DNA of 18,960 bases from Candidatus Iainarchaeum sp. (GCA_021161465.1 JAGHAM010000040.1:1-18960); one strand, 5' to 3'; shown: positions 7,885 to 13,577, counted from the first letter of the stretch. Numbers and translations: made by a program. The notes: generated from the sequence alone by a model not told the origin.

Positions 7885-7933
7885 ATGGGTTTGTCCCATT
7901 GTAGTGTTGAAGAGCATATTTGCTGGATATGCT
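7885..7933. terminator. Two hairpins between convergent transcripts
   Basis: ATGGG/CCCAT (7885-7889 with 7895-7899) and a 7-bp AGCATAT/ATATGCT stem (7913-7919 with 7927-7933) lie between the small plus-strand gene and the 3' end of tRNA-Val. A terminator role is inferred from position; there is no long T-run on the plus strand. The minus strand has a pyrimidine-rich stretch after the tRNA. Confidence 0.35.
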
Positions 7934-7954
7934 TTGAATCTATAAAGGAAAGGA

Positions 7955-8040
7955 TGGGCCCAGCCAGAATTCAGCCGAAGCTTCGAACTGGCGAGCTTCT
8001 GCACGTCAAGCAGACGTCCTAACCACTAGACCATGGGCCC
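7955..8040 (-). tRNA. tRNA-Val(GAC) with a 13-nt T-loop intron
   Basis: The 5' end is at 8040. The acceptor stem is GGGCCCA/TGGGCCC, 7 of 7 paired. The D-arm is GTCT...GGAC. The anticodon stem is TCTGC/GCAGA with loop TTGACGT, so the anticodon is GAC (Val). The T-stem is GCCAG/CTGGC, and the discriminator A73 is at 7955. No CCA is encoded. The T-loop region has 20 nt instead of 7. Removing 13 nt after position 59 restores TTCGAAT and gives a 73-nt mature tRNA. The intron can form a UUCG-capped BHB-like fold. A TATA box lies about 34 nt upstream. Confidence 0.9.
7964..7976 (-). other. 13-nt intron in tRNA-Val, position 59/60
   Basis: The proposed intron follows A59 and precedes T60 (T60 at 7963? 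by count the intron occupies the 13 nt between the TTCGAA of the 5' exon and the T before CTGGC). T54-T57 can pair with CTGA of the intron (one C x T mismatch), with three-nt bulges AA^G and AT^T and a C-TTCG-G cap. Edges could shift by 1-2 nt if another T-loop sequence is mature. Confidence 0.7.
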
Positions 8041-8068
8041 ACTGTGAGTTTATTTTTGTTAGAGTTAG

Positions 8069-8078
8069 TTTTTATAAG
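8069..8078 (-). promoter_or_regulatory. TATA box for tRNA-Val
   Basis: On the minus strand this reads CTTATAAAAA, centred about 33 nt upstream of the tRNA 5' end at 8040. This predicts a leader of several nt for RNase P to remove. Confidence 0.6.
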
Positions 8079-8160
8079 TTGTTGCTTTTTCCTAATAGAA
8101 GTACTCCCTGTGACTCTACGAAAGTAAGATAGTGTTATTCTTTTAATACTTCCTACAAGC

Positions 8161-8208
8161 GGATTGTGTAGCAATCCTCTCAGGGGTAAAGGGGGTGAAA
8201 ACCCCCTT
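8161..8208. repeat. Two strong hairpins downstream of tRNA-Ala
   Basis: GGATTG/CAATCC (8161-8166 with 8172-8177) and a perfect 8-bp stem, AAGGGGGT/ACCCCCTT (8189-8196 with 8201-8208), capped by GAAA on the plus strand. They start 3 nt past the tRNA-Ala 3' end. The rest of the gap (8079-8160) is A/T-rich and shows no gene. A role in 3' processing or termination is possible; a small structured RNA cannot be excluded. Confidence 0.5.
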
Positions 8209-8224
8209 AGTGGACTCGGCGGGA

Positions 8225-8288
8225 GTCTCCACCCATTCCAAGGGGGAAGGGCTTATAAGGGAGGAGGGAATGTGTCCCTCCTCCTTAT
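8225..8288 (-). other. Intron 3 of tRNA-Ala (T loop, 59/60), 64 nt
   Basis: Bulges are AA^A and AC^T. The central helix is TTC(A) with (G)GAG, with one A x G mismatch and one T.G pair. Inside, a 13-bp G/A-rich hairpin with one bulged C (8287-8275 pairing toward 8270-8257) is followed by a second, smaller hairpin. Removal gives T-loop TTCAAAT. Confidence 0.85.
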
Positions 8289-8310
8289 TTTGAACCCGCG
8301 ACCTCTCCCA

Positions 8311-8330
8311 GTTTGTTCCTATAGTAGGAA
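8311..8330 (-). other. Intron 2 of tRNA-Ala (anticodon loop, 37/38), 20 nt
   Basis: The canonical position. Bulges are CG^T and AC^T. The central helix is TTG(G) with (A)CAA, so one of its four positions is G x A. The inner stem is TCCTA/TAGGA with loop CTA. Removal gives loop TTGGCGT. Confidence 0.85.
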
Positions 8331-8345
8331 CGCCAAGGGAGTGCT

Positions 8346-8383
8346 ATTGGAGCTTCTGAATGTCTTGCAAACATTCAGAAACA
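8346..8383 (-). other. Intron 1 of tRNA-Ala (D arm, 22/23), 38 nt
   Basis: A textbook BHB: central helix TGGA (8389-8386) with TCCA (8351-8348), bulge AG^T (8385-8383), bulge AT^A (8347-8345), and an inner stem of 12 bp (8382-8371 with 8363-8352, one T.G) with a 7-nt loop. Cutting after the second base of each bulge restores a perfect D-stem. Confidence 0.9.
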
Positions 8384-8417
8384 CTTCCAGGTTGAGCTAC
8401 GAGCCCACAAAACCATA

Positions 8418-8639
8418 TCAAGGCGATATGAATACTATATTGTCTCCACGCACCAGCATGGAGCCTACCTTGCTTATTACTTTACCTTCTTCAAGTTCTT
8501 CTGCTTCATCCAGCACTATGTTCATGTGAACATCAAAGGCTTTCAGCTTCCCTCTAAGCTCTTTCTTGCCCTTGAGCCTTACAAGGACTGTTTTATCCAC
8601 GTTCTCGTTTAAAAAATCAAAAGGTCTTTCTACTGTCAT
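8418..8639 (-). CDS. Archaeal Sm-like protein (SmAP/LSm)
   Basis: 73 residues, the typical length of archaeal LSm. The Sm1 motif spans about residues 15-48 (VLVRLKGKKELRGKLKAFD, then HMNIVLDEAEE). Sm2 is at the C-terminus (GSMLVRGDNIVFI), with the RGD loop that binds uridine-rich RNA in heptameric rings. The ATG is preceded by CAGGTG (8645-8650), a good ribosome-binding site. A TATA-like AATATATTTAAG (8669-8680) overlaps the end of minD, so LSm can be transcribed alone or with minD. In many archaea LSm precedes rpl37e; here the next gene on the strand is tRNA-Ala. Confidence 0.93.
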   Translation of the reverse strand: MTVERPFDFLNENVDKTVLVRLKGKKELRGKLKAFDVHMNIVLDEAEELEEGKVISKVGSMLVRGDNIVFISP

Positions 8640-8668
8640 ATGAGCACCTGACTAATATTTTCAAGGAG

Positions 8669-8680
8669 CTTAAATATATT
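8669..8680 (-). promoter_or_regulatory. TATA box for the LSm gene
   Basis: On the minus strand, AATATATTTAAG lies about 36 nt before the LSm ATG, with the CAGGTG ribosome-binding site in the short leader. Confidence 0.5.
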
Positions 8681-9525
8681 CATTTGTTTTTATTCCCCAT
8701 CATTTCTTGTTTTGGAGGTAATTTGGGTTTCCTTTTGCCGAGCCCTTTGAATATCCCGAACAAAGAAGAGAATATAGACTTCTTCTTGGGCTTTAATGCA
8801 ATTGGTGGGGCTATGCCCGTTAGCTTTGAGGCAATAGCCATGATAGCTATAGAAGCGGGACAGTCTGGCTTTTCAATTGCAACAGCTTTACCTTCAAGTG
8901 AGTACTTCCTTAGTTCAGCGTCCTCTGGTACTACACCTACAATGTCAACCCCGAGAGCCTTTTCTATCTCTCCCTTACTCATCTCACCCTCAAGGCCTTT
9001 TACCATGTTTATCACGGCCCCTGTTATATTTTTTGACAGCCTACCTTCTGCAAGGCTTATTATCTTCATGCTGTCTGCGACAGATACTGGCTCAGCCATT
9101 GTGACCACAAGCACTTCATTTGCTACTGATAGGGGAATAATGGTTTCATCATCCATACCTGGAGCAGTATCTAAAAGGATTATGTCTGGCTTTACTGCTT
9201 GTATCACTGTGGATATCATACTGGAGAAGGCTTCCCCAGGAATCTTCTCAAGCTTTTCTGTTGACAGCTTTGCTGGCATAAGTTTTACGTTTGGTGCTAC
9301 GTCATAAATACCATCAAGTGCGTTCGCCTCACCAACCAGTATGTCTTGTATTGTTATCGGCCTGCCTTCCATACCCACCATTAACGCAAGATTTGCCATC
9401 TGGATATCCACATCTACCATCAGGACTTTCTTCCCAAGCTTGCCTAAAGATATTCCTAAATTTGCTGTGAGTGAGGTTTTACCAACCCCCCCTTTCCCTG
9501 ATGAGATTGCGATAATCCTAGTCAT
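8680..9525 (-). CDS. minD: MinD-family P-loop ATPase
   Basis: 281 residues. A deviant Walker A motif GKGGVGKT with signature lysine K11 and K16, a VDVD switch (D38, D40), and Walker B in IILLDTAPGMDD near residue 120 identify the MinD/ParA/Mrp class that dimerises on ATP. SVADSMKIISLAE and the NMVKG segment are typical of archaeal MinD. After about residue 245 comes a basic tail with an amphipathic stretch (SIFSSLFGIFKGLGKRK), a plausible membrane-targeting helix like that of bacterial MinD. Archaeal MinDs place surface structures or partner proteins at poles rather than the Z-ring. The start codon overlaps the stop of the upstream DUF2226-like gene by one base (TAATG), so the two are translationally coupled and may form one system. 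Confidence 0.92.
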   Translation of the reverse strand: MTRIIAISSGKGGVGKTSLTANLGISLGKLGKKVLMVDVDIQMANLALMVGMEGRPITIQDILVGEANALDGIYDVAPNVKLMPAKLSTEKLEKIPGEAFSSMISTVIQAVKPDIILLDTAPGMDDETIIPLSVANEVLVVTMAEPVSVADSMKIISLAEGRLSKNITGAVINMVKGLEGEMSKGEIEKALGVDIVGVVPEDAELRKYSLEGKAVAIEKPDCPASIAIMAIASKLTGIAPPIALKPKKKSIFSSLFGIFKGLGKRKPKLPPKQEMMGNKNK

Positions 9526-10271
9526 TATTTATCAACTTTCTTTAGTGTTTTAAGAAGTGCCTCTGCTTTGTCATCGAGCCCTTTGAGCTCCTCTGCTTTA
9601 GGCGACTGTGGCTCTGGAATAACAATCTTTTTGGATACTTCTTTTTCTTCTATCTTCGGGGCCTCCTTCGGCTCGCTGGTTTCTGGCATCCCAGTAAGGT
9701 ATGTTGAGACGTCTTTTTCTACCTTTTCTGGTGCAGTCGGCTTTCTAGCTCCTTTTGCCATCTCCTCACTTAACCTCTGGTAATCGTTCATCTCTATCTC
9801 TGATAGTCTCCTGGCTTTTAGCACATCCTCCCGTGTTGTTGCTTTCTTTGAGACGAGCGCCTCTTCAAATTCGTATGAAAAACTTACTGGAATCATCCCC
9901 TCTAATACCTGATAATCCATAGGCTCCAGGAACAGCATGTTTTCATTGAAAATCTTTAATAACTCTATCTGCTGGACGCTTAATTCAAAACAATCGTAAA
10001 TGCCATACTTGGCGTGGAAGGCATTAAGAACCCTAGTCAGACCGTCATTTGCATTGAAGGCTTTATCAAAATTCAGGTATTCGTAGTTAGCACCTATTGC
10101 TCGTCCATTTTCAATGATGAGAAGACCTTCTTCCATGCCGTATTTTCCTTTTATAGTTATACAGAAGTAGCCCGTGCTATTTTGTTCCATGAATGCGTGA
10201 ACATCTTCTAATAATTTGTTGGCTGATACTTTTTCACCCTTAATCTTTTGTGTTCCAACAGGGATACTCAC
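9525..10271 (-). CDS. DUF2226-like protein, partner of MinD
   Basis: 248 residues, start GTG at 10271. The N-terminal half (about 10-130) fits the DUF2226/PATAN-like pattern: STGYFCITIKGKYGMEEGLLIIENGRAIGANYEYL, then a helix-rich part with FHAKYGIYDCFEL. These domains are poorly characterised and in bacteria related ones serve polarity and signalling. From about residue 145 it is charged, with a Pro/Glu/Lys low-complexity stretch and a short C-terminal helix (LDDKAEALLKTLKKVD). Tail-to-head overlap with minD and a 6-nt gap to the upstream NYN gene indicate one operon. I infer that it is an adaptor that MinD positions or that regulates MinD. The family name is from memory of the pattern. Confidence 0.7.
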   Translation of the reverse strand: MSIPVGTQKIKGEKVSANKLLEDVHAFMEQNSTGYFCITIKGKYGMEEGLLIIENGRAIGANYEYLNFDKAFNANDGLTRVLNAFHAKYGIYDCFELSVQQIELLKIFNENMLFLEPMDYQVLEGMIPVSFSYEFEEALVSKKATTREDVLKARRLSEIEMNDYQRLSEEMAKGARKPTAPEKVEKDVSTYLTGMPETSEPKEAPKIEEKEVSKKIVIPEPQSPKAEELKGLDDKAEALLKTLKKVDK

Positions 10272-10277
10272 TTGACA

Positions 10278-10742
10278 TCAACCCATCATAACCACTTCAT
10301 CGGCAGTGTTCTTTAACGCTGGTGAAAACCCAGGTTGCATACCGATTACTATGGTTTCTTTCCCCCTGGATTTGGCTTTTATCAGAACTGGCTGGAAGTC
10401 TGCATCTCTTGTCATCAGGGCAATTACATCAATAGCTGGGTTGTAGACAAGTTCCATAGCCTCTACGGCCATTGAGACATCAACATCAGTGCTGGTTATG
10501 ATTGTCTCGAACCCTTGATTTGTAACTGCTTCTATCAGCTTGTCTGGTGCATACTGGTCTAGAAAGACCTTACCGACCTTTATGACCCCCCTTGACTTGA
10601 GTTTCTCCTTAACCTCATCGAGGTTTATCCTGAATTCCTTTCTAAGGACGTTTGGCCCATCTACCAGTACAGCTATATGTTTTTTCCTAGACTTTGTTAG
10701 CCCAAGCCTTGATTTAACCTCTTCTAAGACTATTCTAACCAC
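10278..10742 (-). CDS. NYN/LabA-like (DUF88) PIN-fold nuclease-like protein
   Basis: 154 residues, start GTG at 10742; no ATG exists in frame close upstream. Motifs of the NYN domain are present: AVLVDGPNV (D28, N31), TSTDVDVSMAVEAM (D86, D88) and MTRDADFQPVL (D113, D115), followed by GKETIVIG. These acidic residues form the metal site of PIN-like RNases, so an RNA-cleaving activity is expected but not shown. It heads the NYN-DUF2226-minD cluster (6 nt to the next gene). A TATA-like AATAAAG/TTTAAT tract (10775-10784) lies about 35 nt upstream. Confidence 0.85.
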   Translation of the reverse strand: MVRIVLEEVKSRLGLTKSRKKHIAVLVDGPNVLRKEFRINLDEVKEKLKSRGVIKVGKVFLDQYAPDKLIEAVTNQGFETIITSTDVDVSMAVEAMELVYNPAIDVIALMTRDADFQPVLIKAKSRGKETIVIGMQPGFSPALKNTADEVVMMG

Positions 10743-10801
10743 CAGTCATACTAAGTTGATTAAGTTACAACCTCTTTATTAAAGTAACTACCGTTTGTTC
10801 C

Positions 10802-11860
10802 TCAGTTGCCCAGGTAGTCTGATAGGTTCTCCATGAGCTTCTCACACTCAGCCGGGTTTTTGAAACAGTAAATCTGGCATTCATTCATAGTTTTGCATGG
10901 TAATCCCATGTTTGCTATGACTTTGTTGCACTCGTCTGGGTGTTCTCCGCAATAGTTCAGGCACTCCTCTGTGTTCGTGCATGGCGGGGTTATGCCTAGT
11001 TTTGGTACGTTCTCATTGTTATCTTTAGGAGTTTCTGCATTAACCTTTGGCATAAAACTAACTCTGCTCAGCTCGTTTAACCTATCTATACTAACTTCAA
11101 GCTTGCAGTATATCCATTCACCGTTGGTGGATATGCCTTTCACCTTTACCCACTCAGGGAGCCCAGCTGGAAGCAAGGCAGCAACAAGTTTAGCGGAATT
11201 TGGTGATTCCGTTTCTATGAAAAGAGATACTTCACTTACCTCACCATCCAGTGAGGCGGATATACCAATATTCTTCACCGGTGTTTGGTTGACCTCGACT
11301 GCGGCCATCACATCATTGTCCTCAACTTTTACCATAACCTCTTTAAATCTCTGGGTTGCAGTTTGTCCGGATTTCCGCGCGTTTATGAACTCTTCAATCC
11401 CCTTTCGCTCACCAAGGAATATCCTTTTATCATAAACCCAGTACGATAGTTTGTCTTCCACATCATAGATAGTTTCACTATTTACTTTCCTTTCTTTGAT
11501 TTTAAGGTCAATCCCGGCTAGCTTAAGCAAGCCCTGTAATTTTGGGGCCAGCTCAGCCATGGTGTCAAACCCTATGCCTTTTATGCTAATTACCGTGTTC
11601 CCCTTGAAATATACTATACCGCCATCGCTAACCAGAGGGGCGACCTTTCCAACTGCAGGGGGAACGTGCTCTGTTTTGAGGATGTACTCATTTTTTAGGA
11701 GCTTATTCGCATCTATATACATAATGGCGTTTGAATCGCTGGGGGCAATCTTGGCTAATTCTTCCAGCTTGTTTCCAGTTTCTTGATTCTCAAGGCAACC
11801 AGACAGGGATATTACTGCCAGAGCCAATAAGCATACAACCAAGAAGTTCTCTTTTTTCAT
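10802..11860 (-). CDS. Lipoprotein with twin four-cysteine C-terminal repeat
   Basis: 352 residues. The N-terminus has a basic start, a hydrophobic core and the lipobox L-S-G-C22, so it is probably lipid-anchored outside the cell. Residues 28-280 form an alpha/beta domain (AIMYIDANKLL, a YDVEDKLSYWVYDKRIFLG strand pair, LPEWVKVKGIS) that I cannot assign. Residues 294-339 hold two copies of C-x5-C-x3-C-x6-C exactly 28 residues apart (C294, C300, C304, C311 and C322, C328, C332, C339), as expected of small disulfide or metal-binding units. A TATA box (11881-11890) lies 26 nt before the ATG and no Shine-Dalgarno site is seen, so it is likely leaderless. It is divergent from the hydrogenase operon. 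Confidence 0.8.
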   Translation of the reverse strand: MKKENFLVVCLLALAVISLSGCLENQETGNKLEELAKIAPSDSNAIMYIDANKLLKNEYILKTEHVPPAVGKVAPLVSDGGIVYFKGNTVISIKGIGFDTMAELAPKLQGLLKLAGIDLKIKERKVNSETIYDVEDKLSYWVYDKRIFLGERKGIEEFINARKSGQTATQRFKEVMVKVEDNDVMAAVEVNQTPVKNIGISASLDGEVSEVSLFIETESPNSAKLVAALLPAGLPEWVKVKGISTNGEWIYCKLEVSIDRLNELSRVSFMPKVNAETPKDNNENVPKLGITPPCTNTEECLNYCGEHPDECNKVIANMGLPCKTMNECQIYCFKNPAECEKLMENLSDYLGN

Positions 11861-11880
11861 CGGTAGTAATACTCAATTTT

Positions 11881-11890
11881 GATTTAAAAC
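11881..11890 (-). promoter_or_regulatory. TATA box for the lipoprotein gene
   Basis: GTTTTAAATC on the minus strand is centred about 26 nt upstream of the ATG at 11860, which fits a leaderless start. Confidence 0.6.
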
Positions 11891-11906
11891 TTTCGGTGGT
11901 TCCTAA

Positions 11907-11918
11907 CTATTTAAATAG
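11907..11918. promoter_or_regulatory. Perfect 12-bp palindrome between divergent promoters
   Basis: CTATTTAAATAG is its own reverse complement. It lies between the TATA boxes of the lipoprotein gene and the mbh operon. It could be an extra TATA site for either direction or an operator. Confidence 0.45.
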
Positions 11919-11931
11919 GTTTTCACCACCA

Positions 11932-11941
11932 TTTTTTTATA
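11932..11941 (+). promoter_or_regulatory. TATA box of the mbh hydrogenase operon
   Basis: TTTTTTTATA ends 24 nt before the ATG of mbhA at 11965, and no Shine-Dalgarno site is present, so transcription likely starts at or next to the ATG. Confidence 0.55.
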
Positions 11942-11964
11942 CTCCTTAACAGTAAAACTAGTGT

Positions 11965-12468
11965 ATGCGTAGCTTTGTGCTTTTAGTATTCGCTTCGTTT
12001 ATATTTTATCTGCTTCTAACGGCAGGTAGTGGAGACATTTTCCTTTGGAGCATGCCAGAGCTGATGGTCGGTTTTGTATTTAGCTTAGCTGTTGGAGTGT
12101 TATCCAGAAAGTTTGTTTCCTGGAAGTTCAGCAATAGGGCATTGAATCCATTGAGGTGGGTAGCTTTTGCCCTTTACTTAGTTGGCCCATTCCTGTTTCA
12201 TATGACCAAGGCTAATTTGGATGTTGCTTACCGCGTTATAACTGGAAAGATAAATCCAGGGATTGTCAAGATAAAGCCTGACTTAAAGACAGGGTTGGCT
12301 ACTACAGTACTCGCTAATAGCATAACACTTACCCCTGGAACCCTCACAGTTGATGTCACTGATAAGAATGAGCTGCTGGTTCACTGGATTAATGTGACTG
12401 ACAAGAAACCAAAACCCGAGCAGGTCTATGGGAGCATGGGGAAATGGATTAAGTGGGTGATGGAGTGA
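11965..12468 (+). CDS. mbhA: Membrane-bound hydrogenase subunit MbhA (MnhE-like)
   Basis: 167 residues, MnhE/MrpE family. Two to three N-terminal membrane helices are followed by the typical soluble part: FHMTKANLDVAYRVITGKINPGIVKI, then LATTVLANSITLTPGTLTVDV and a final KWIKWV helix. It is part of the Mrp-like ion-translocating module of the hydrogenase. As first gene of the operon it has the TATA box and appears leaderless, whereas the genes after it have overlapping starts. The gene order that follows, matching Thermococcales mbh, makes a hydrogenase role more likely than a stand-alone Mrp antiporter. Confidence 0.9.
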   Translation: MRSFVLLVFASFIFYLLLTAGSGDIFLWSMPELMVGFVFSLAVGVLSRKFVSWKFSNRALNPLRWVAFALYLVGPFLFHMTKANLDVAYRVITGKINPGIVKIKPDLKTGLATTVLANSITLTPGTLTVDVTDKNELLVHWINVTDKKPKPEQVYGSMGKWIKWVME

Positions 12469-12722
12469 TTGACTTCTTTGGGTTCACAGCTGCGGCGGTG
12501 TTGTTCTTCGCGCTGGTTGCCACAATCAGGGTTGCAAAAGGCCCCCACATAGCGGACCGGATGGTTGGCTTAAGCACGATAAATACTCTTGTAGTTGCTG
12601 CTATGGTTTTATTCAGCGCGTACCAGAGGAGTGTGGTCTACATAGACGTTGCCATAGTCTACTGTTCGCTTTCATTCATCGGAACGCTTTTCCTTGCAAA
12701 GTACATAGAAGGTGGTTTCTGA
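12465..12722 (+). CDS. mbhB: Membrane-bound hydrogenase subunit MbhB (MnhF-like)
   Basis: 85 residues from the GTG at 12465, three helices. The MnhF signature is clear: RVAKGPHIADRMVGLSTINTL. The GTG overlaps the mbhA stop as GTGA, the same junction type used across this operon, which is why I prefer it to the in-frame GTG at 12453 (89 residues). GGTGA lies just upstream. It belongs to the antiporter-like half of the complex. Confidence 0.9.
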   Translation: MIDFFGFTAAAVLFFALVATIRVAKGPHIADRMVGLSTINTLVVAAMVLFSAYQRSVVYIDVAIVYCSLSFIGTLFLAKYIEGGF

Positions 12723-13072
12723 TGGGGCCTTTGATTGTTTATGTTCTAATTGGTATTGGTTTGTTTTTTAACTTCCTGGGTGTAGTTGGACTATTCAGGT
12801 TTCCGGATGCCTATACAAGGCTGCACGCCTCAACCAAGTGCACAACCTTTGGTTCGCTTTTCCTTGGGTTATCTGTGCTGGTGTACTATGCGTTTTTCCT
12901 GGAGAGCTCTGACCTGCTGGCAGGCGCGCAGAATATTGTAATTTTGGTTCATGTTGTTATCGCCCTTGGCACGTTACTGATAACCAGCGCAACGGAGTCG
13001 CATGCAATAGCAAGGGCCGCCTACAGAAGCGGCTTGAAACCTGTCGGCTTTGATTTGGGGGGGAAGAAGTGA
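12722..13072 (+). CDS. mbhC: Membrane-bound hydrogenase subunit MbhC (MnhG-like)
   Basis: 116 residues, three helices with the MnhG hallmark GLFRFPDAYTRLHASTKCTTFG near residues 23-44. It overlaps mbhB by one base (TGATG). The C-terminus is a short soluble tail ending in GGKK. It is part of the sodium/proton exchange module. Confidence 0.92.
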   Translation: MGPLIVYVLIGIGLFFNFLGVVGLFRFPDAYTRLHASTKCTTFGSLFLGLSVLVYYAFFLESSDLLAGAQNIVILVHVVIALGTLLITSATESHAIARAAYRSGLKPVGFDLGGKK

Positions 13073-13314
13073 TTTTCCTTTTAGTCCAGATTTTTGCCCT
13101 GATTGTAATAATCATAAGTGCACTTGCAGCCATATACTCCAAGGACCTGCTTGCAGCTGTTGTTAGCCTGGCTGTTATGAGCTTGGTATTATCACTTGAA
13201 TTTTACTTACTCCAGGCTCCAGATGTGGCGATGGCAGAGGCCAGCGTTGGGGCTGCACTTACCACAGCGATTTTCGTTCTGGCCATAAGTAAAACAAGGA
13301 GGTATGAGCAATGA
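13069..13314 (+). CDS. mbhD: Membrane-bound hydrogenase subunit MbhD (MrpA C-terminal/DUF4040-like)
   Basis: 81 residues, start GTG overlapping the mbhC stop (GTGA). Three helices with the conserved PDVAMAEASVGAALTTAIFVL segment, which carries a membrane-embedded Glu. It corresponds to part of the C-terminal region of MrpA, which is split into separate small proteins in Mbh complexes. Confidence 0.9.
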   Translation: MIFLLVQIFALIVIIISALAAIYSKDLLAAVVSLAVMSLVLSLEFYLLQAPDVAMAEASVGAALTTAIFVLAISKTRRYEQ

Positions 13315-13577
13315 ACAAGCTGGTTGCCGCACTGTCCCTTGTGATTATCCTGACAGTTCTTGCTCTGGCAGCGGTTGATTTGCATCCACTGGGAAACCCT
13401 GCTCATACAGAGATGGATACATACTTCCTTAATAATGCACAAACAGAGCTTGGGGCAAATAGCGTCGTTGCGGCAATTGTTTTTGACTACAGGGGTTTCG
13501 ATACACTTGGAGAGGCTACAGTGCTCTTCACTGCTGTGACTGGAGTTCTGATGGTTTTCTGGGGGCGAGTGAAATGA
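13311..13577 (+). CDS. mbhE: Membrane-bound hydrogenase subunit MbhE
   Basis: 88 residues, ATG overlapping the mbhD stop (ATGA), with AAGGAGG seven to eight nt upstream. One N-terminal helix, a loop with DLHPLGNPAHTEMDTYFL, then the conserved NSVVAAIVFDYRGFDTLGEA segment and a second helix. It corresponds to the part of the MrpA/MrpB fusion region between MbhD and MbhF. Confidence 0.9.
   Translation: MNKLVAALSLVIILTVLALAAVDLHPLGNPAHTEMDTYFLNNAQTELGANSVVAAIVFDYRGFDTLGEATVLFTAVTGVLMVFWGRVK

Larger units (their letters stand above)
8211..8406 (-). tRNA. tRNA-Ala(GGC) interrupted by three introns
   Basis: Four exons, at 8384-8406 (23 nt), 8331-8345 (15 nt), 8289-8310 (22 nt) and 8211-8224 (14 nt), join to a 74-nt tRNA. 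The acceptor stem is GGGCTCG/CGAGTCC with the G3.U70 pair that marks tRNA-Ala. The D-stem is GCTC/GAGC, the anticodon stem CTCCC/GGGAG with loop TTGGCGT (anticodon GGC), and the T-stem GCGGG/CCCGC with loop TTCAAAT; A73 ends the gene and no CCA is encoded. The introns (38, 20 and 64 nt) sit at 22/23, 37/38 and 59/60. All four stems are complete only after removal of the introns. It lies 11 nt after the LSm gene; an ATATAG-like box (8435-8442) inside the end of LSm could be its own promoter. Confidence 0.93.

Noticed and set aside
7955-8040. tRNA-Val as a pseudogene because of its oversized T-loop
   Set aside because: All four stems are intact and a 13-nt excision restores a consensus T-loop.
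8161-8208. Attachment site or mobile-element end next to a tRNA
   Set aside because: There is no integrase, no direct repeat of the tRNA 3' end and no foreign gene block nearby.
8346-8350. Alternative D-arm intron edges giving a TAGC 3' D-stem arm
   Set aside because: They leave a C x T mismatch in the D-stem; edges set by the exact BHB give a perfect GCTC/GAGC stem.
8164-8529. Plus-strand open frame across the tRNA-Ala region
   Set aside because: It covers the intron-bearing tRNA and the LSm gene on the opposite strand; low-complexity translation with no promoter or ribosome-binding site.
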